Below, one piece after another: positions 1 to 6,491 of a stretch of 10,413 bases of DNA. Position 1 is the stretch's first letter, and each line of letters opens with the position of its first letter. The DNA lies in NCBI GenBank assembly GCA_002398515.1, contig DGZL01000063.1:1-10413 (forward strand), in the 5' to 3' direction. Under the pieces are notes generated by a model, which did not search any database, was not told where the DNA came from, and worked only from the letters and a program-made list of their open reading frames with translations. The translations under genes and the position numbers were made by a program. The DNA comes from Firmicutes bacterium UBA4981. GTDB taxonomy: Bacteria; Bacillota; SHA-98; UBA4971.

Positions 1-210
1 TCATTTCACCATCAAGCCGTCAAAGAGCCGGTAATTGACAGGTTCATAGTCTCTGCACGCGCTTCTGACAACGTCATCGAAGCTATCGAGTTTCCTGAAG
101 ACCGGTTTGTCCTGGGAGTCCAGTGGCACCCGGAAGCCATGTTCAGTGCATCTCCTGCCATGATCGAGATATTTGCCGCATTCGTGGCAGAGGCTGCTGC
201 AAGAAGGTAG
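1..210 (+). CDS. Gamma-glutamyl-gamma-aminobutyrate hydrolase family protein (PuuD, peptidase C26), C-terminal part
   Basis: The reading frame is open from base 1 to the TAG at 208-210 and gives the last 69 residues; the start lies upstream of the window. The fragment begins SFHHQAVK and contains GVQWHPE. Both are typical of the C-terminal half of class I glutamine-amidotransferase-like gamma-glutamyl hydrolases, where the His and Glu of the WHPE motif complete the Cys-His-Glu triad. The nucleophile Cys would be upstream and cannot be checked. Family members cleave gamma-glutamyl bonds, for example in gamma-glutamyl-GABA, in the cytoplasm. The next gene, a D-aminoacylase-type enzyme, begins about 100 bases later, so the two may share a peptide or amino acid salvage role (inference). 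The family call is firm; the substrate is unknown. Confidence 0.88.
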   Translation, partial: SFHHQAVKEPVIDRFIVSARASDNVIEAIEFPEDRFVLGVQWHPEAMFSASPAMIEIFAAFVAEAAARR

Positions 211-313
211 TTTTCGAGGTAGGTTGGAGTCTTCAGACAGCGCGCTATGGGGCAGGATGACAATTCTTAGGCAGGGTGAACTGTGGGAGCGGCATGTCAG
301 GAGGAGGGCGGGC

Positions 314-1900
314 ATGGGAAGGCTTCTTCTTCGCGACGCGAAGATAGTGGACGGCACAGGCAGTCCATGGTTTTGGGGCGATGTGGCCCTCGAGGGCGAA
401 AGGATAGTTGACATAGGACGAGGCCTCACACCTTCCGGAGCGCGTGTCATAGACTTACAAGGCCTGGTGCTCTCGCCCGGGTTTATTGACATACATTCCC
501 ATTCTGACGATGCAATCCTCGTTAATCCCCTTGCCGAAAGCAAAGTGAGACAAGGGATTACAACAGAAGTAACAGGGAATTGCGGGTACTCACTGGCACC
601 GCTTGTAGGAGGAGCTATCGACTCTGTCACATATGATCTTGAGGGATATGGAATTACACCGGACTGGTCATCATTTGGTGAGTATCTTGAGGGGATTGAA
701 GATAATGGGACAGCGGTGAATATCGCCGCTCTCGTAGGTCACGGCACGATAAGACAGGCTGTGATCGGGTCCGGGCAGCGCAAACCCTCCCGAGAGGAGC
801 TTGCCTCCATGAAGACGCTGGTGTCTCAGTCCATGGATGAAGGCGCCTTCGGCATGTCAACCGGGCTTGTTTATCCGCCGTCATGCTATGCGGATACAGA
901 TGAGATTACCGAGCTTGCAAAAAGCGTGGCGAAAAAGGGAGGCATATACGCGACTCATATCCGATGCGAAGGCTCTCGTGTGGTAGATGCGACCAAAGAG
1001 GCAATTGCAGTCGGTGAGAGGGCAGGGATAAAGGTGCAGATATCGCATCACAAATCCGGTGCGCAAGAGAACTGGGGAAAGGTCAGAGAGACCCTCAAGA
1101 TTATGGAAAATGCAAGAGCCCTGGGGATAGACGTATCTTGCGATGTGTACCCTTATATTGCGTCATCTACAGGGCTGTCTGTTATCCTGCCGAACTGGGT
1201 GTTCAGCGGCGGCGATGAAAAGGCAATAGAGAGACTCAGGGAAAAAGACACGCTCGCGAGACTCCGTCGGCAGGTGGAGGAAGAAGAAGGATTGAAAGTA
1301 GGCTGGGACAAGACGGTAATAGCTTCTGTCAGGGAAAAACGGAACAAGATGTTTGAAGGGAAAAGCATATCCGAGATGGCGGAGATAACCGGGAAAGACC
1401 CATTTACCGCAGCTATTGACTTGCTTATCGATGAAACCTTGTCCGTCCAGGTTGTTCGCTTCATAATGTGTGAAGAGGATGTCACATTTGTGCTGAGTTC
1501 ACGTTTAAGTTGTATAGGGACAGACGCGTCCGCCAGGGCGCCTTACGGATTCTTAGGTATGGGCAAGCCCCACCCGAGAGCGTACGGCACGTTCCCCAGG
1601 GTTCTTGGGAAGTATGTCCGAGACACGGGCATTCTCAGGTTGGAAGAAGCTGTCCGCAAAATGACGTCAATGCCCGCTGGAAGACTGGGCATTTGGGACA
1701 GGGGCCTGATTCGTCCCGGGATGGTTGCTGATCTTGTGGCATTTGACCCTGATACAGTGGAGGATACAGCTACCTATACGGATCCTCACAAATATCCTAA
1801 TGGCATAATATGGGTCATGGTGAGTGGGGAGCCGGTTGTGGAGCAAGGGGAACATACCGGCTTGTTATGGGGTAAGGTCCTGAGAAGTAACGGCAGGTGA
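314..1900 (+). CDS. N-acyl-D-amino-acid deacylase (D-aminoacylase family, amidohydrolase superfamily)
   Basis: This 528-residue protein resembles D-aminoacylases and D-glutamate/D-aspartate deacylases, which hydrolyse N-acyl-D-amino acids in the cytoplasm. The N-terminus has the amidohydrolase beta-sandwich pattern (LLLRDAKIVDGTGSPW). It is followed by HSHSDD (His61, His63), GNCGYS (Cys90), YATHIR (His215), ISHHKSG (His245/246) and IGTDAS (Asp404). These correspond to the usual metal ligands and catalytic Asp; the Cys is the characteristic bridging ligand of D-aminoacylases. The C-terminus has the expected HPRAYGTFPRVLGKY and GMVADLVAFDP segments. The frame is open back to 173, but the ATG at 314 is preceded by AGGAGG-type sequence at about 300-309 and starts exactly at the family's usual N-terminus. 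The acyl and amino acid preference cannot be read from sequence. A PuuD-type hydrolase lies just upstream. Confidence 0.9.
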   Translation: MGRLLLRDAKIVDGTGSPWFWGDVALEGERIVDIGRGLTPSGARVIDLQGLVLSPGFIDIHSHSDDAILVNPLAESKVRQGITTEVTGNCGYSLAPLVGGAIDSVTYDLEGYGITPDWSSFGEYLEGIEDNGTAVNIAALVGHGTIRQAVIGSGQRKPSREELASMKTLVSQSMDEGAFGMSTGLVYPPSCYADTDEITELAKSVAKKGGIYATHIRCEGSRVVDATKEAIAVGERAGIKVQISHHKSGAQENWGKVRETLKIMENARALGIDVSCDVYPYIASSTGLSVILPNWVFSGGDEKAIERLREKDTLARLRRQVEEEEGLKVGWDKTVIASVREKRNKMFEGKSISEMAEITGKDPFTAAIDLLIDETLSVQVVRFIMCEEDVTFVLSSRLSCIGTDASARAPYGFLGMGKPHPRAYGTFPRVLGKYVRDTGILRLEEAVRKMTSMPAGRLGIWDRGLIRPGMVADLVAFDPDTVEDTATYTDPHKYPNGIIWVMVSGEPVVEQGEHTGLLWGKVLRSNGR

Positions 1901-1924
1901 AACAGCGGGTGAAACAGCAGGTGA
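1893..1924 (+). repeat. 12-bp tandem repeat spanning the amidohydrolase stop codon
   Basis: Units GCAGGTGAAACA (1893-1904) and GCGGGTGAAACA (1905-1916) are followed by a partial GCAGGTGA (1917-1924). The unit is a multiple of three and contains TGA, so the real stop at 1898-1900 is followed by in-frame TGA codons at 1910-1912 and 1922-1924. It is probably a slippage duplication at the gene's end with no known function. Confidence 0.8.
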
Positions 1925-1941
1925 CTCCATTATCACTCTCT

Positions 1942-1966
1942 TTGACTACGTATTCTATGGTATAAT
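1942..1966 (+). promoter_or_regulatory. Putative sigma-A extended -10 promoter of the tsaE-led operon
   Basis: A perfect TATAAT lies at 1961-1966, preceded by TG at 1958-1959 (extended -10, TGG-TATAAT). A TTGACT at 1942-1947 resembles a -35 box, but the spacer is only 13 bases, so the extended -10 is the stronger argument. Transcription would start near 1973, about 27 bases before the preferred tsaE start. It lies in the only sizeable gap (1901-1999) between the amidohydrolase and the t6A gene block, where a new transcription unit would be expected. No terminator hairpin is visible in that gap. Confidence 0.6.
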
Positions 1967-1999
1967 CTCCTTGAATCGGTGCGCCGGGGGGTTTATCAT

Positions 2000-2485
2000 T
2001 TGTTTACTGCTCAAACTTCCAGTCCTGAAGAAACCAGGAAAATCGGGGAAGCACTGGGGAAGCTCCTTGCCCCCGGTGATGTGGTAGGGCTCATTGGACA
2101 TCTTGGCGCAGGCAAGACGGTATTCGTGCAAGGGGTCGCAAAAGGTATCGGCGCGAAAGGGCGTGTTACCAGTCCGACATTTACTCTTATCCACGAGCAT
2201 CTTGGGAGGATTCCCCTTTACCACGTGGACGTCTACAGACTGAGCGCACTGGCTGATGTCGAGGCTATAGGAATTGAGGATTACCTGTACGGCGATGGCG
2301 CAGTGCTTTTGGAATGGGCTGACCAGGTGTTATCCATCTTGCCTGATGAAAGACTGGATGTAATGATAAAAAGGCCTGACAACGAAAAAGATGATAACGT
2401 GCGGGAGATCAGTATTAGTCCCCATGGGCAAAGATATCAGCATATGCTCGAGGAGTTGAAGTCTATTGCGTGTCGTAGGGATTGA
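2000..2485 (+). CDS. tsaE: tRNA threonylcarbamoyladenosine biosynthesis ATPase TsaE
   Basis: TsaE is the P-loop ATPase that works with TsaB and TsaD to install N6-threonylcarbamoyladenosine (t6A) at position 37 of ANN-decoding tRNAs. With the TTG start at 2000 the protein has 161 residues, normal for the family. It shows the N-terminal SPEETRKIGEALG helix, Walker A GHLGAGKT (33-40), the TSPTFTLIHEH switch-like segment (58-67), HVDVYRL (75-81) and LLEWADQV (103-110). The frame extends to a GTG at 1979, but that codon sits about six bases from the predicted transcription start and has no room for a ribosome binding site. The TTG follows a G-run at 1986-1991 at a suitable distance. The 3' end overlaps tsaB by 20 bases. 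Family assignment is firm; the exact start is not. Confidence 0.93.
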   Translation: MFTAQTSSPEETRKIGEALGKLLAPGDVVGLIGHLGAGKTVFVQGVAKGIGAKGRVTSPTFTLIHEHLGRIPLYHVDVYRLSALADVEAIGIEDYLYGDGAVLLEWADQVLSILPDERLDVMIKRPDNEKDDNVREISISPHGQRYQHMLEELKSIACRRD

Positions 2486-3206
2486 CACGTCTACATTTAC
2501 AGGCGGCATAGCGCTCTTGGACAATGGACAAGTTGTGGCTGAGTACAGCGCCTATGTCACCAGACGGAATTCAGAGAGTCTCATGGGTGTCCTCGATGAC
2601 ATGCTGCGTGATCTAGAGTGGAGTGCCCGAGACCTTCAAGGTGTTGGCGTAGCTATAGGGCCGGGCTCTTTTACAGGCACTCGAATCGGGGTTACAATGG
2701 CAAAGGTTCTCGGCTACTCATTGGACATTCCCATCGGCCAAGTAGTCACCTTGGATGCTATCGCAGCGAATGTCGTCTTTACCAAGTTATTGGTATGCCC
2801 TGTTATTTGTGCCAGGAGAGACCTTGTGTATAATGCAGCCTACAAGGTGGACGGACTAAGCCCGAAAAAGGTCACAGAATACAATGTGGGCAAAATCGGG
2901 GAAGTCATGGACGCGATTAAAGGCCGGGATCGGGATGAGCTTGACAATCAAGACTACGACAAGGTCATGTTTCTCGGCGACGGCGCTATAAGACACAGAC
3001 AGGTTATAGAAGAGAAACTCGGGAATCTGGCTGTTATCGGTCCCCCGTGGTATCTGGGCCCCAGGCCGGGGGTGGTTGCAGTTACGGGGCAGCGACAAAT
3101 AGCTGCCGGCAATGTTGTGGATGCGCGTGATCTGGTTCCTTTTTATATGGGCAAGTCCAGCGCAGAAAAAGTGCAAACTCGGCGCAGGCCTGAGGAGCGT
3201 GCATAA
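2466..3206 (+). CDS. tsaB: tRNA threonylcarbamoyladenosine biosynthesis protein TsaB
   Basis: TsaB is the inactive ASKHA-fold partner of TsaD and the scaffold of the bacterial t6A complex. The 246-residue product opens with VVGIDTST, the degenerate nucleotide-binding beta-hairpin of the family. It carries GVAIGPGSFTGTRIGV (61-76), the hallmark segment of TsaB, followed by the helix containing MAKVLGYSLDIPI. The usual R-x-H-S-E segment reads RRNSES (33-38), with Asn in place of His. Translation starts at TTG (2466), ten bases after GAGGAG at 2450-2455, inside the end of tsaE; this overlap suggests translational coupling. Length agrees with the roughly 230-residue norm. There is no plausible ATG at this position. 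Confidence 0.94.
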   Translation: MRVVGIDTSTFTGGIALLDNGQVVAEYSAYVTRRNSESLMGVLDDMLRDLEWSARDLQGVGVAIGPGSFTGTRIGVTMAKVLGYSLDIPIGQVVTLDAIAANVVFTKLLVCPVICARRDLVYNAAYKVDGLSPKKVTEYNVGKIGEVMDAIKGRDRDELDNQDYDKVMFLGDGAIRHRQVIEEKLGNLAVIGPPWYLGPRPGVVAVTGQRQIAAGNVVDARDLVPFYMGKSSAEKVQTRRRPEERA

Positions 3207-3231
3207 GGCAATGAGCGTGCAAAAGGCAATG
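3199..3231 (+). repeat. Near-perfect 15-bp direct repeat carrying two rimI start candidates
   Basis: GTGCATAAGGCAATG (3199-3213) recurs as GTGCAAAAGGCAATG (3217-3231) with one mismatch and an 18-base period. Each copy ends in an in-frame ATG and begins with an in-frame GTG, so the duplication multiplies potential starts for rimI: GTG 3199, ATG 3211, GTG 3217 and ATG 3229. It also covers the tsaB stop codon at 3204-3206. Confidence 0.75.
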
Positions 3232-3678
3232 GATGTAGAAATCAGCCAGATGAAAAGGGCGGACCTTGAATCAGTCATGGAGATTGAAAAGGCTTCATTC
3301 CCTACTCCGTGGTCCCGGTACGCTTTTCTGGCGGAGCTCTATGAAAACAGAAGAGCGCGCTATTTCGTTGCCCGAGAGAAGACGCGAGGGGAAGTAGTCG
3401 GATATGTGGGGATATGGCTGATTCTAGATGAAGCCCATATCACTAATATTGCAGTCCATCCTGGTTTTCGCAGGAAAGGGATAGGAAAGAAACTCATGTT
3501 AGCTGCCATTGATTACGCTGAATCTCAAGGAGTAGGCGCTGTGACCTTAGAAGTAAGGGCATCCAACACCATGGCTCAAAGGCTTTATGAGAAGATAGGC
3601 TTTGTCAGTGTAGGGATAAGGCCGGGCTACTATCATGATGACGGAGAAGACGCCGTCATAATGTGGAGGAACCAATAG
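3211..3678 (+). CDS. rimI: Ribosomal protein bS18 N-alpha-acetyltransferase RimI (GNAT family)
   Basis: RimI transfers acetyl from acetyl-CoA to the N-terminal amine of ribosomal protein S18 and, in some bacteria, other proteins. The 155-residue product has the family's PTPWSRYAF segment (31-39) and the beta-strand ending ITNIAVHP. The acetyl-CoA pyrophosphate loop RRKGIGKKL (87-95) follows, then LEVRASNTMAQRLYEKIGF (113-131) and RPGYYHDDGEDAVIMW at the C-terminus. These are diagnostic of RimI rather than a generic GNAT protein, and the position between tsaB and tsaD is the classical one. The ATG at 3211 follows GAGGAG (3192-3197) at a rather long 13 bases. ATG 3229 would give 149 residues, closer to E. 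coli RimI. The start is uncertain because of the direct repeat here. Confidence 0.92.
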   Translation: MSVQKAMDVEISQMKRADLESVMEIEKASFPTPWSRYAFLAELYENRRARYFVAREKTRGEVVGYVGIWLILDEAHITNIAVHPGFRRKGIGKKLMLAAIDYAESQGVGAVTLEVRASNTMAQRLYEKIGFVSVGIRPGYYHDDGEDAVIMWRNQ

Positions 3679-3683
3679 GGCAA

Positions 3684-4709
3684 ATGATTATTCTTGGTAT
3701 TGAGACCAGTTGTGATGAAACTGCTGTAGCAGTGCTGGAGGGTACAGGCGATCCTTCGCCGTCCGCCATAAAACTAAGATCCAACATAATCGCGTCACAG
3801 ATAGCGCTCCACAGGCAGTTCGGGGGTGTCGTGCCGGAAGTGGCGTCCCGCTGTCACGTAGAAACCATTATCCCTGTGATGGATAAGGCCCTCAGTGAAG
3901 CCGGAGTGTCTCTTTCGGATATCACGGCTGTTGCTGCTACTCATGGCCCGGGCCTGGTAGGTGCGGTGCTTGTGGGTCTGTCCGCTGCTAAAGCCCTCGC
4001 ACTGGCGCAAGACATTCCGTTTATCGGAGTGAACCACATCGAAGCGCATATGTACGCTAATTTTATCGAGCATCCTGACCTTGCGCCGCCTTTTGTTTGC
4101 CTGGTGGTGTCAGGCGGGCACAGTGATTTGATATACCTGAACGATTACGGGGATTACGAGGTCATGGGTAGGACCAGAGACGACGCTGCCGGTGAAGCTT
4201 TTGATAAAGTGGCCCGGACACTTGGTCTCAGCTATCCGGGAGGACCTGCAATAGACCTTGCCTCAAGGGAAGGTAATTCTCAGGCTGTTCGCTTTCCCCG
4301 GGCTTTCCTGGAAGAGGGGTCTTATGATTTCAGTTTCAGCGGCCTCAAGACGGCAGTAGTGAACTATGTACAAAATGCGCGACGTGAGGAGCGGGAGGTA
4401 TTTGTGCCTGATATCGCAGCCGGCTTCCAGGAAGCAGTAGTTGACGTCCTTGTGAAGAAGACCCTGCGAGCTGCATCTGAGATGGGTGTGACCACTGTAG
4501 CTTTAGCCGGGGGAGTGGCTGCCAACTCCAGGCTGCGGCAGGAATTGTCTGTGCGTGCTAAAGAGAAAGGTGTGGATGTCCGGTATCCTTCACCGATTCT
4601 CTGTACTGATAATGCAGCAATGGTAGCTTGTGTAGGGTATTTCCAGTTGGTATCCGGGAAGTGCAGTTCCTTAGATCTGCCGGCCGTACCTAACCTTCAT
4701 CTTCAGTGA
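3684..4709 (+). CDS. tsaD: tRNA N6-adenosine threonylcarbamoyltransferase TsaD
   Basis: TsaD catalyses transfer of the threonylcarbamoyl group from threonylcarbamoyl-AMP to A37 of tRNA. The 341-residue product starts MIILGIETSCDET, the canonical N-terminus. It shows AATHGPGLVGAVLVG, the metal-binding motif NHIEAH (His118, His122), VSGGHS, GEAFDKVARTLGL, YPGGPAID, SFSGLKTAV, LAGGVAANSRLR and CTDNAAM with the metal ligand Asp309. Every motif is intact and the length is standard. A GTG at 3663 would add seven residues inside rimI; ATG 3684 is preferred because it matches the family's N-terminus, although the GGAGGA at 3665-3670 is somewhat distant. It begins five bases after the rimI stop. TsaC (the L-threonylcarbamoyladenylate synthase) is not in the window and must be elsewhere. 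Confidence 0.96.
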   Translation: MIILGIETSCDETAVAVLEGTGDPSPSAIKLRSNIIASQIALHRQFGGVVPEVASRCHVETIIPVMDKALSEAGVSLSDITAVAATHGPGLVGAVLVGLSAAKALALAQDIPFIGVNHIEAHMYANFIEHPDLAPPFVCLVVSGGHSDLIYLNDYGDYEVMGRTRDDAAGEAFDKVARTLGLSYPGGPAIDLASREGNSQAVRFPRAFLEEGSYDFSFSGLKTAVVNYVQNARREEREVFVPDIAAGFQEAVVDVLVKKTLRAASEMGVTTVALAGGVAANSRLRQELSVRAKEKGVDVRYPSPILCTDNAAMVACVGYFQLVSGKCSSLDLPAVPNLHLQ

Positions 4710-4736
4710 GAGTCAGATGAGACACGGAGGGGCGGC

Positions 4737-5696
4737 ATGGAGGGAAATGGTGATATGACAGGACGTGAACTTGGCGGTCAGGGAGATATTGCCCTTGAAT
4801 CTTTAGAACAGCAAGAGAAGTATAAGAAGCCTACGCCCGGGCGTCTCGCGTTTATGATCGCTGTGTGTGTAGTTGTTGTGATAATCAGCTTTCTCATGGT
4901 TGTCAGTTCTTATCTGTCGCTTGAGGCGACGTTCAAAGTGAAGGACAGGCCTATAAACCTGTTGCTTCTTGGGATAGATCAGACCTATGATGACAAGGGA
5001 AACGTAATGGACGGTCCAGGACGAGCTGACACCATTATTGTTGTTTCGATGAACCCTAAGCAAGGCAAGTCATATGTAGTGTCGATTCCCAGGGATACAC
5101 GGGTCAGTATCCCGGGACGCGGAACCGCCAAGGTAAACGCTGCCTATGTTTACGGAGGTCCGGAGTTAATGGCAAAGACGGTTGAAGGGCTTATCGGGAT
5201 ACCTGTTGACCGTTACGCTGAGGTGGATTTCAATGGGTTTGTCGGAGTGATAGACGCGATTGGCGGCATCGAAGTGGATGTGGATAAGGACATGCGGTAT
5301 ACAGATAAGGCAGGTGGACTAAAGGTCGATATTAAAAAGGGCAGACAAATACTGGATGGGGAAAAGGCTCTTCAGTATGTGCGATTTCGAGCTGATGTCC
5401 TAGGGGACATAACGCGAGTAGGCAGACAGCAAAACCTAATGGGAGTCCTCATAGATGAAGCCGCAAATTACCGCAATATACGCAAAGCGCCTAGATTGGC
5501 CAGGATTCTAATGGAGTATGTGAAAACAGACCTATCACAAAGAGACATGGCTTCTGCCGGATGGTTTCTGATAAGGACAGGCGGAGACGTGCTTACCCAG
5601 ACCATACCCGGGGATTTCTCTAAGCAATATTGGGTGACTAACGGAGCTGCCGTAAAAGAAATGGTAAACAGTATGGTTCAGGGATTTGATAGGTAG
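4737..5696 (+). CDS. LytR-CpsA-Psr (LCP) family membrane protein
   Basis: LCP proteins are membrane-anchored phosphotransferases that move undecaprenyl-pyrophosphate-linked glycopolymers, such as wall teichoic acids or capsule, onto peptidoglycan. The 319-residue product has a short charged cytoplasmic N-terminus, one membrane helix at about 37-60, and an extracellular LCP domain from about 72. Conserved polyprenyl-pyrophosphate-binding residues are visible: Asp81 (LLLLGID), Arg96 and Asp98 (GRADTI), Arg119 and Asp120 (SIPRDT), Asn134 (AKVNAAY), Arg217 in ALQYVRFR, and GDITRVGRQQ (223-232). GGAGGGG at 4726-4732 precedes ATG 4737; an in-frame ATG at 4755 is an alternative. The gene lies 27 bases after tsaD and is probably in the same operon. 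The acceptor and donor polymers are unknown. Confidence 0.93.
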   Translation: MEGNGDMTGRELGGQGDIALESLEQQEKYKKPTPGRLAFMIAVCVVVVIISFLMVVSSYLSLEATFKVKDRPINLLLLGIDQTYDDKGNVMDGPGRADTIIVVSMNPKQGKSYVVSIPRDTRVSIPGRGTAKVNAAYVYGGPELMAKTVEGLIGIPVDRYAEVDFNGFVGVIDAIGGIEVDVDKDMRYTDKAGGLKVDIKKGRQILDGEKALQYVRFRADVLGDITRVGRQQNLMGVLIDEAANYRNIRKAPRLARILMEYVKTDLSQRDMASAGWFLIRTGGDVLTQTIPGDFSKQYWVTNGAAVKEMVNSMVQGFDR

Positions 5697-5738
5697 TTGT
5701 AAGTGTCGTTGAAGTGTGGAGAGGAGGTCGCATAAGGC

Positions 5739-6491
5739 GTGCGAGTCGATGTAGCATTAGTCCCCCAGGAAATTGAAGGCAAGAACTTTGAACATATCAC
5801 GGCTATTGTAATTGATGTCCTGAGGGCAAGCACTTGCATAGCGAATGCTATCGCTAACGGTTGTGACGGGGTGATTCCCACTGTGTCTGTGGAAGAGGCT
5901 ATGGATATATCCAGGGCTTATTCCAGGGACGACTATCTTCTGTGCGGGGAGAGGAAGAATGAGAAGATAGACGGTTTCGATCTGGGCAATTCACCGCTGG
6001 AATTTACTGGGGATCGGGTGGAAGGCAAGAAGTTAATAATGACAACAACAAACGGAACGAGGGCAATAAGGACAGCGAAGACAGCTCCCAGCGTCATAAT
6101 CGGGGGGCTTTGGAATATGTCCGCTTGTTGTGAATTGGCTGTGACTTTGGGTAGGGATATCCTCATTATCTGCGCAGGACAGAACGGGAGATTCGCTATG
6201 GAGGACGCGGTTTGTTCAGGGGGATTTGCAGAGAAACTGGGCGCCCTGACAAACTCAGGCATTGAAGAGACTGACGGATGCCGCACAGTGCGACTTCTGT
6301 ATGAAGCCTTCCGTGATCGTCTCGGGGAAGCCTTGTCTCAGTCAGCCCATGGCCGTAACCTTATCGATGCCGGATTCGGAGAGGATGTGAAGGTTGCGGC
6401 AAGGATCGATTGTGTAGACGTAGTTCCCGTATTTCATGAGGGCCATATCGTAGCCATGGATATTTCCAGGAGCGCCGGAGTCCATGCGTAA
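5739..6491 (+). CDS. comB: 2-phosphosulfolactate phosphatase family protein (ComB)
   Basis: ComB hydrolyses 2-phosphosulfolactate to sulfolactate, a step of coenzyme M synthesis in methanogens. Bacterial homologues occur in spore formers, where sulfolactate can be a spore component. The 250-residue product matches the family length and shows its motifs: IVIDVLRAST (Asp26, Arg29), LLCGERKNEKIDGFDLGNSP, MTTTNGTRA (101-109) and ICAGQNGRFAMEDAVCSGGF with Glu155 and Asp156. The GTG start follows GAGGAGGT at 5721-5728. It lies 42 bases after the LCP gene and overlaps the SpoIID-type gene by 8 bases. ComA and other sulfolactate or coenzyme M genes are not in the window, so the substrate is not confirmed by context. 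Confidence 0.87.
   Translation: MRVDVALVPQEIEGKNFEHITAIVIDVLRASTCIANAIANGCDGVIPTVSVEEAMDISRAYSRDDYLLCGERKNEKIDGFDLGNSPLEFTGDRVEGKKLIMTTTNGTRAIRTAKTAPSVIIGGLWNMSACCELAVTLGRDILIICAGQNGRFAMEDAVCSGGFAEKLGALTNSGIEETDGCRTVRLLYEAFRDRLGEALSQSAHGRNLIDAGFGEDVKVAARIDCVDVVPVFHEGHIVAMDISRSAGVHA

Noticed and set aside
1..630. Long minus-strand open frame of 209 codons
   Set aside because: It lies opposite the PuuD-type C-terminus and the D-aminoacylase N-terminus, both of which carry clear family motifs. Its translation is Ser/Pro/Arg-rich and has no recognisable domain.
1979..1999. GTG at 1979 as the tsaE start
   Set aside because: It is about six bases from the predicted transcription start, lacks a ribosome binding site and adds seven residues not expected in the family. 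It stays possible only if transcription begins further upstream.
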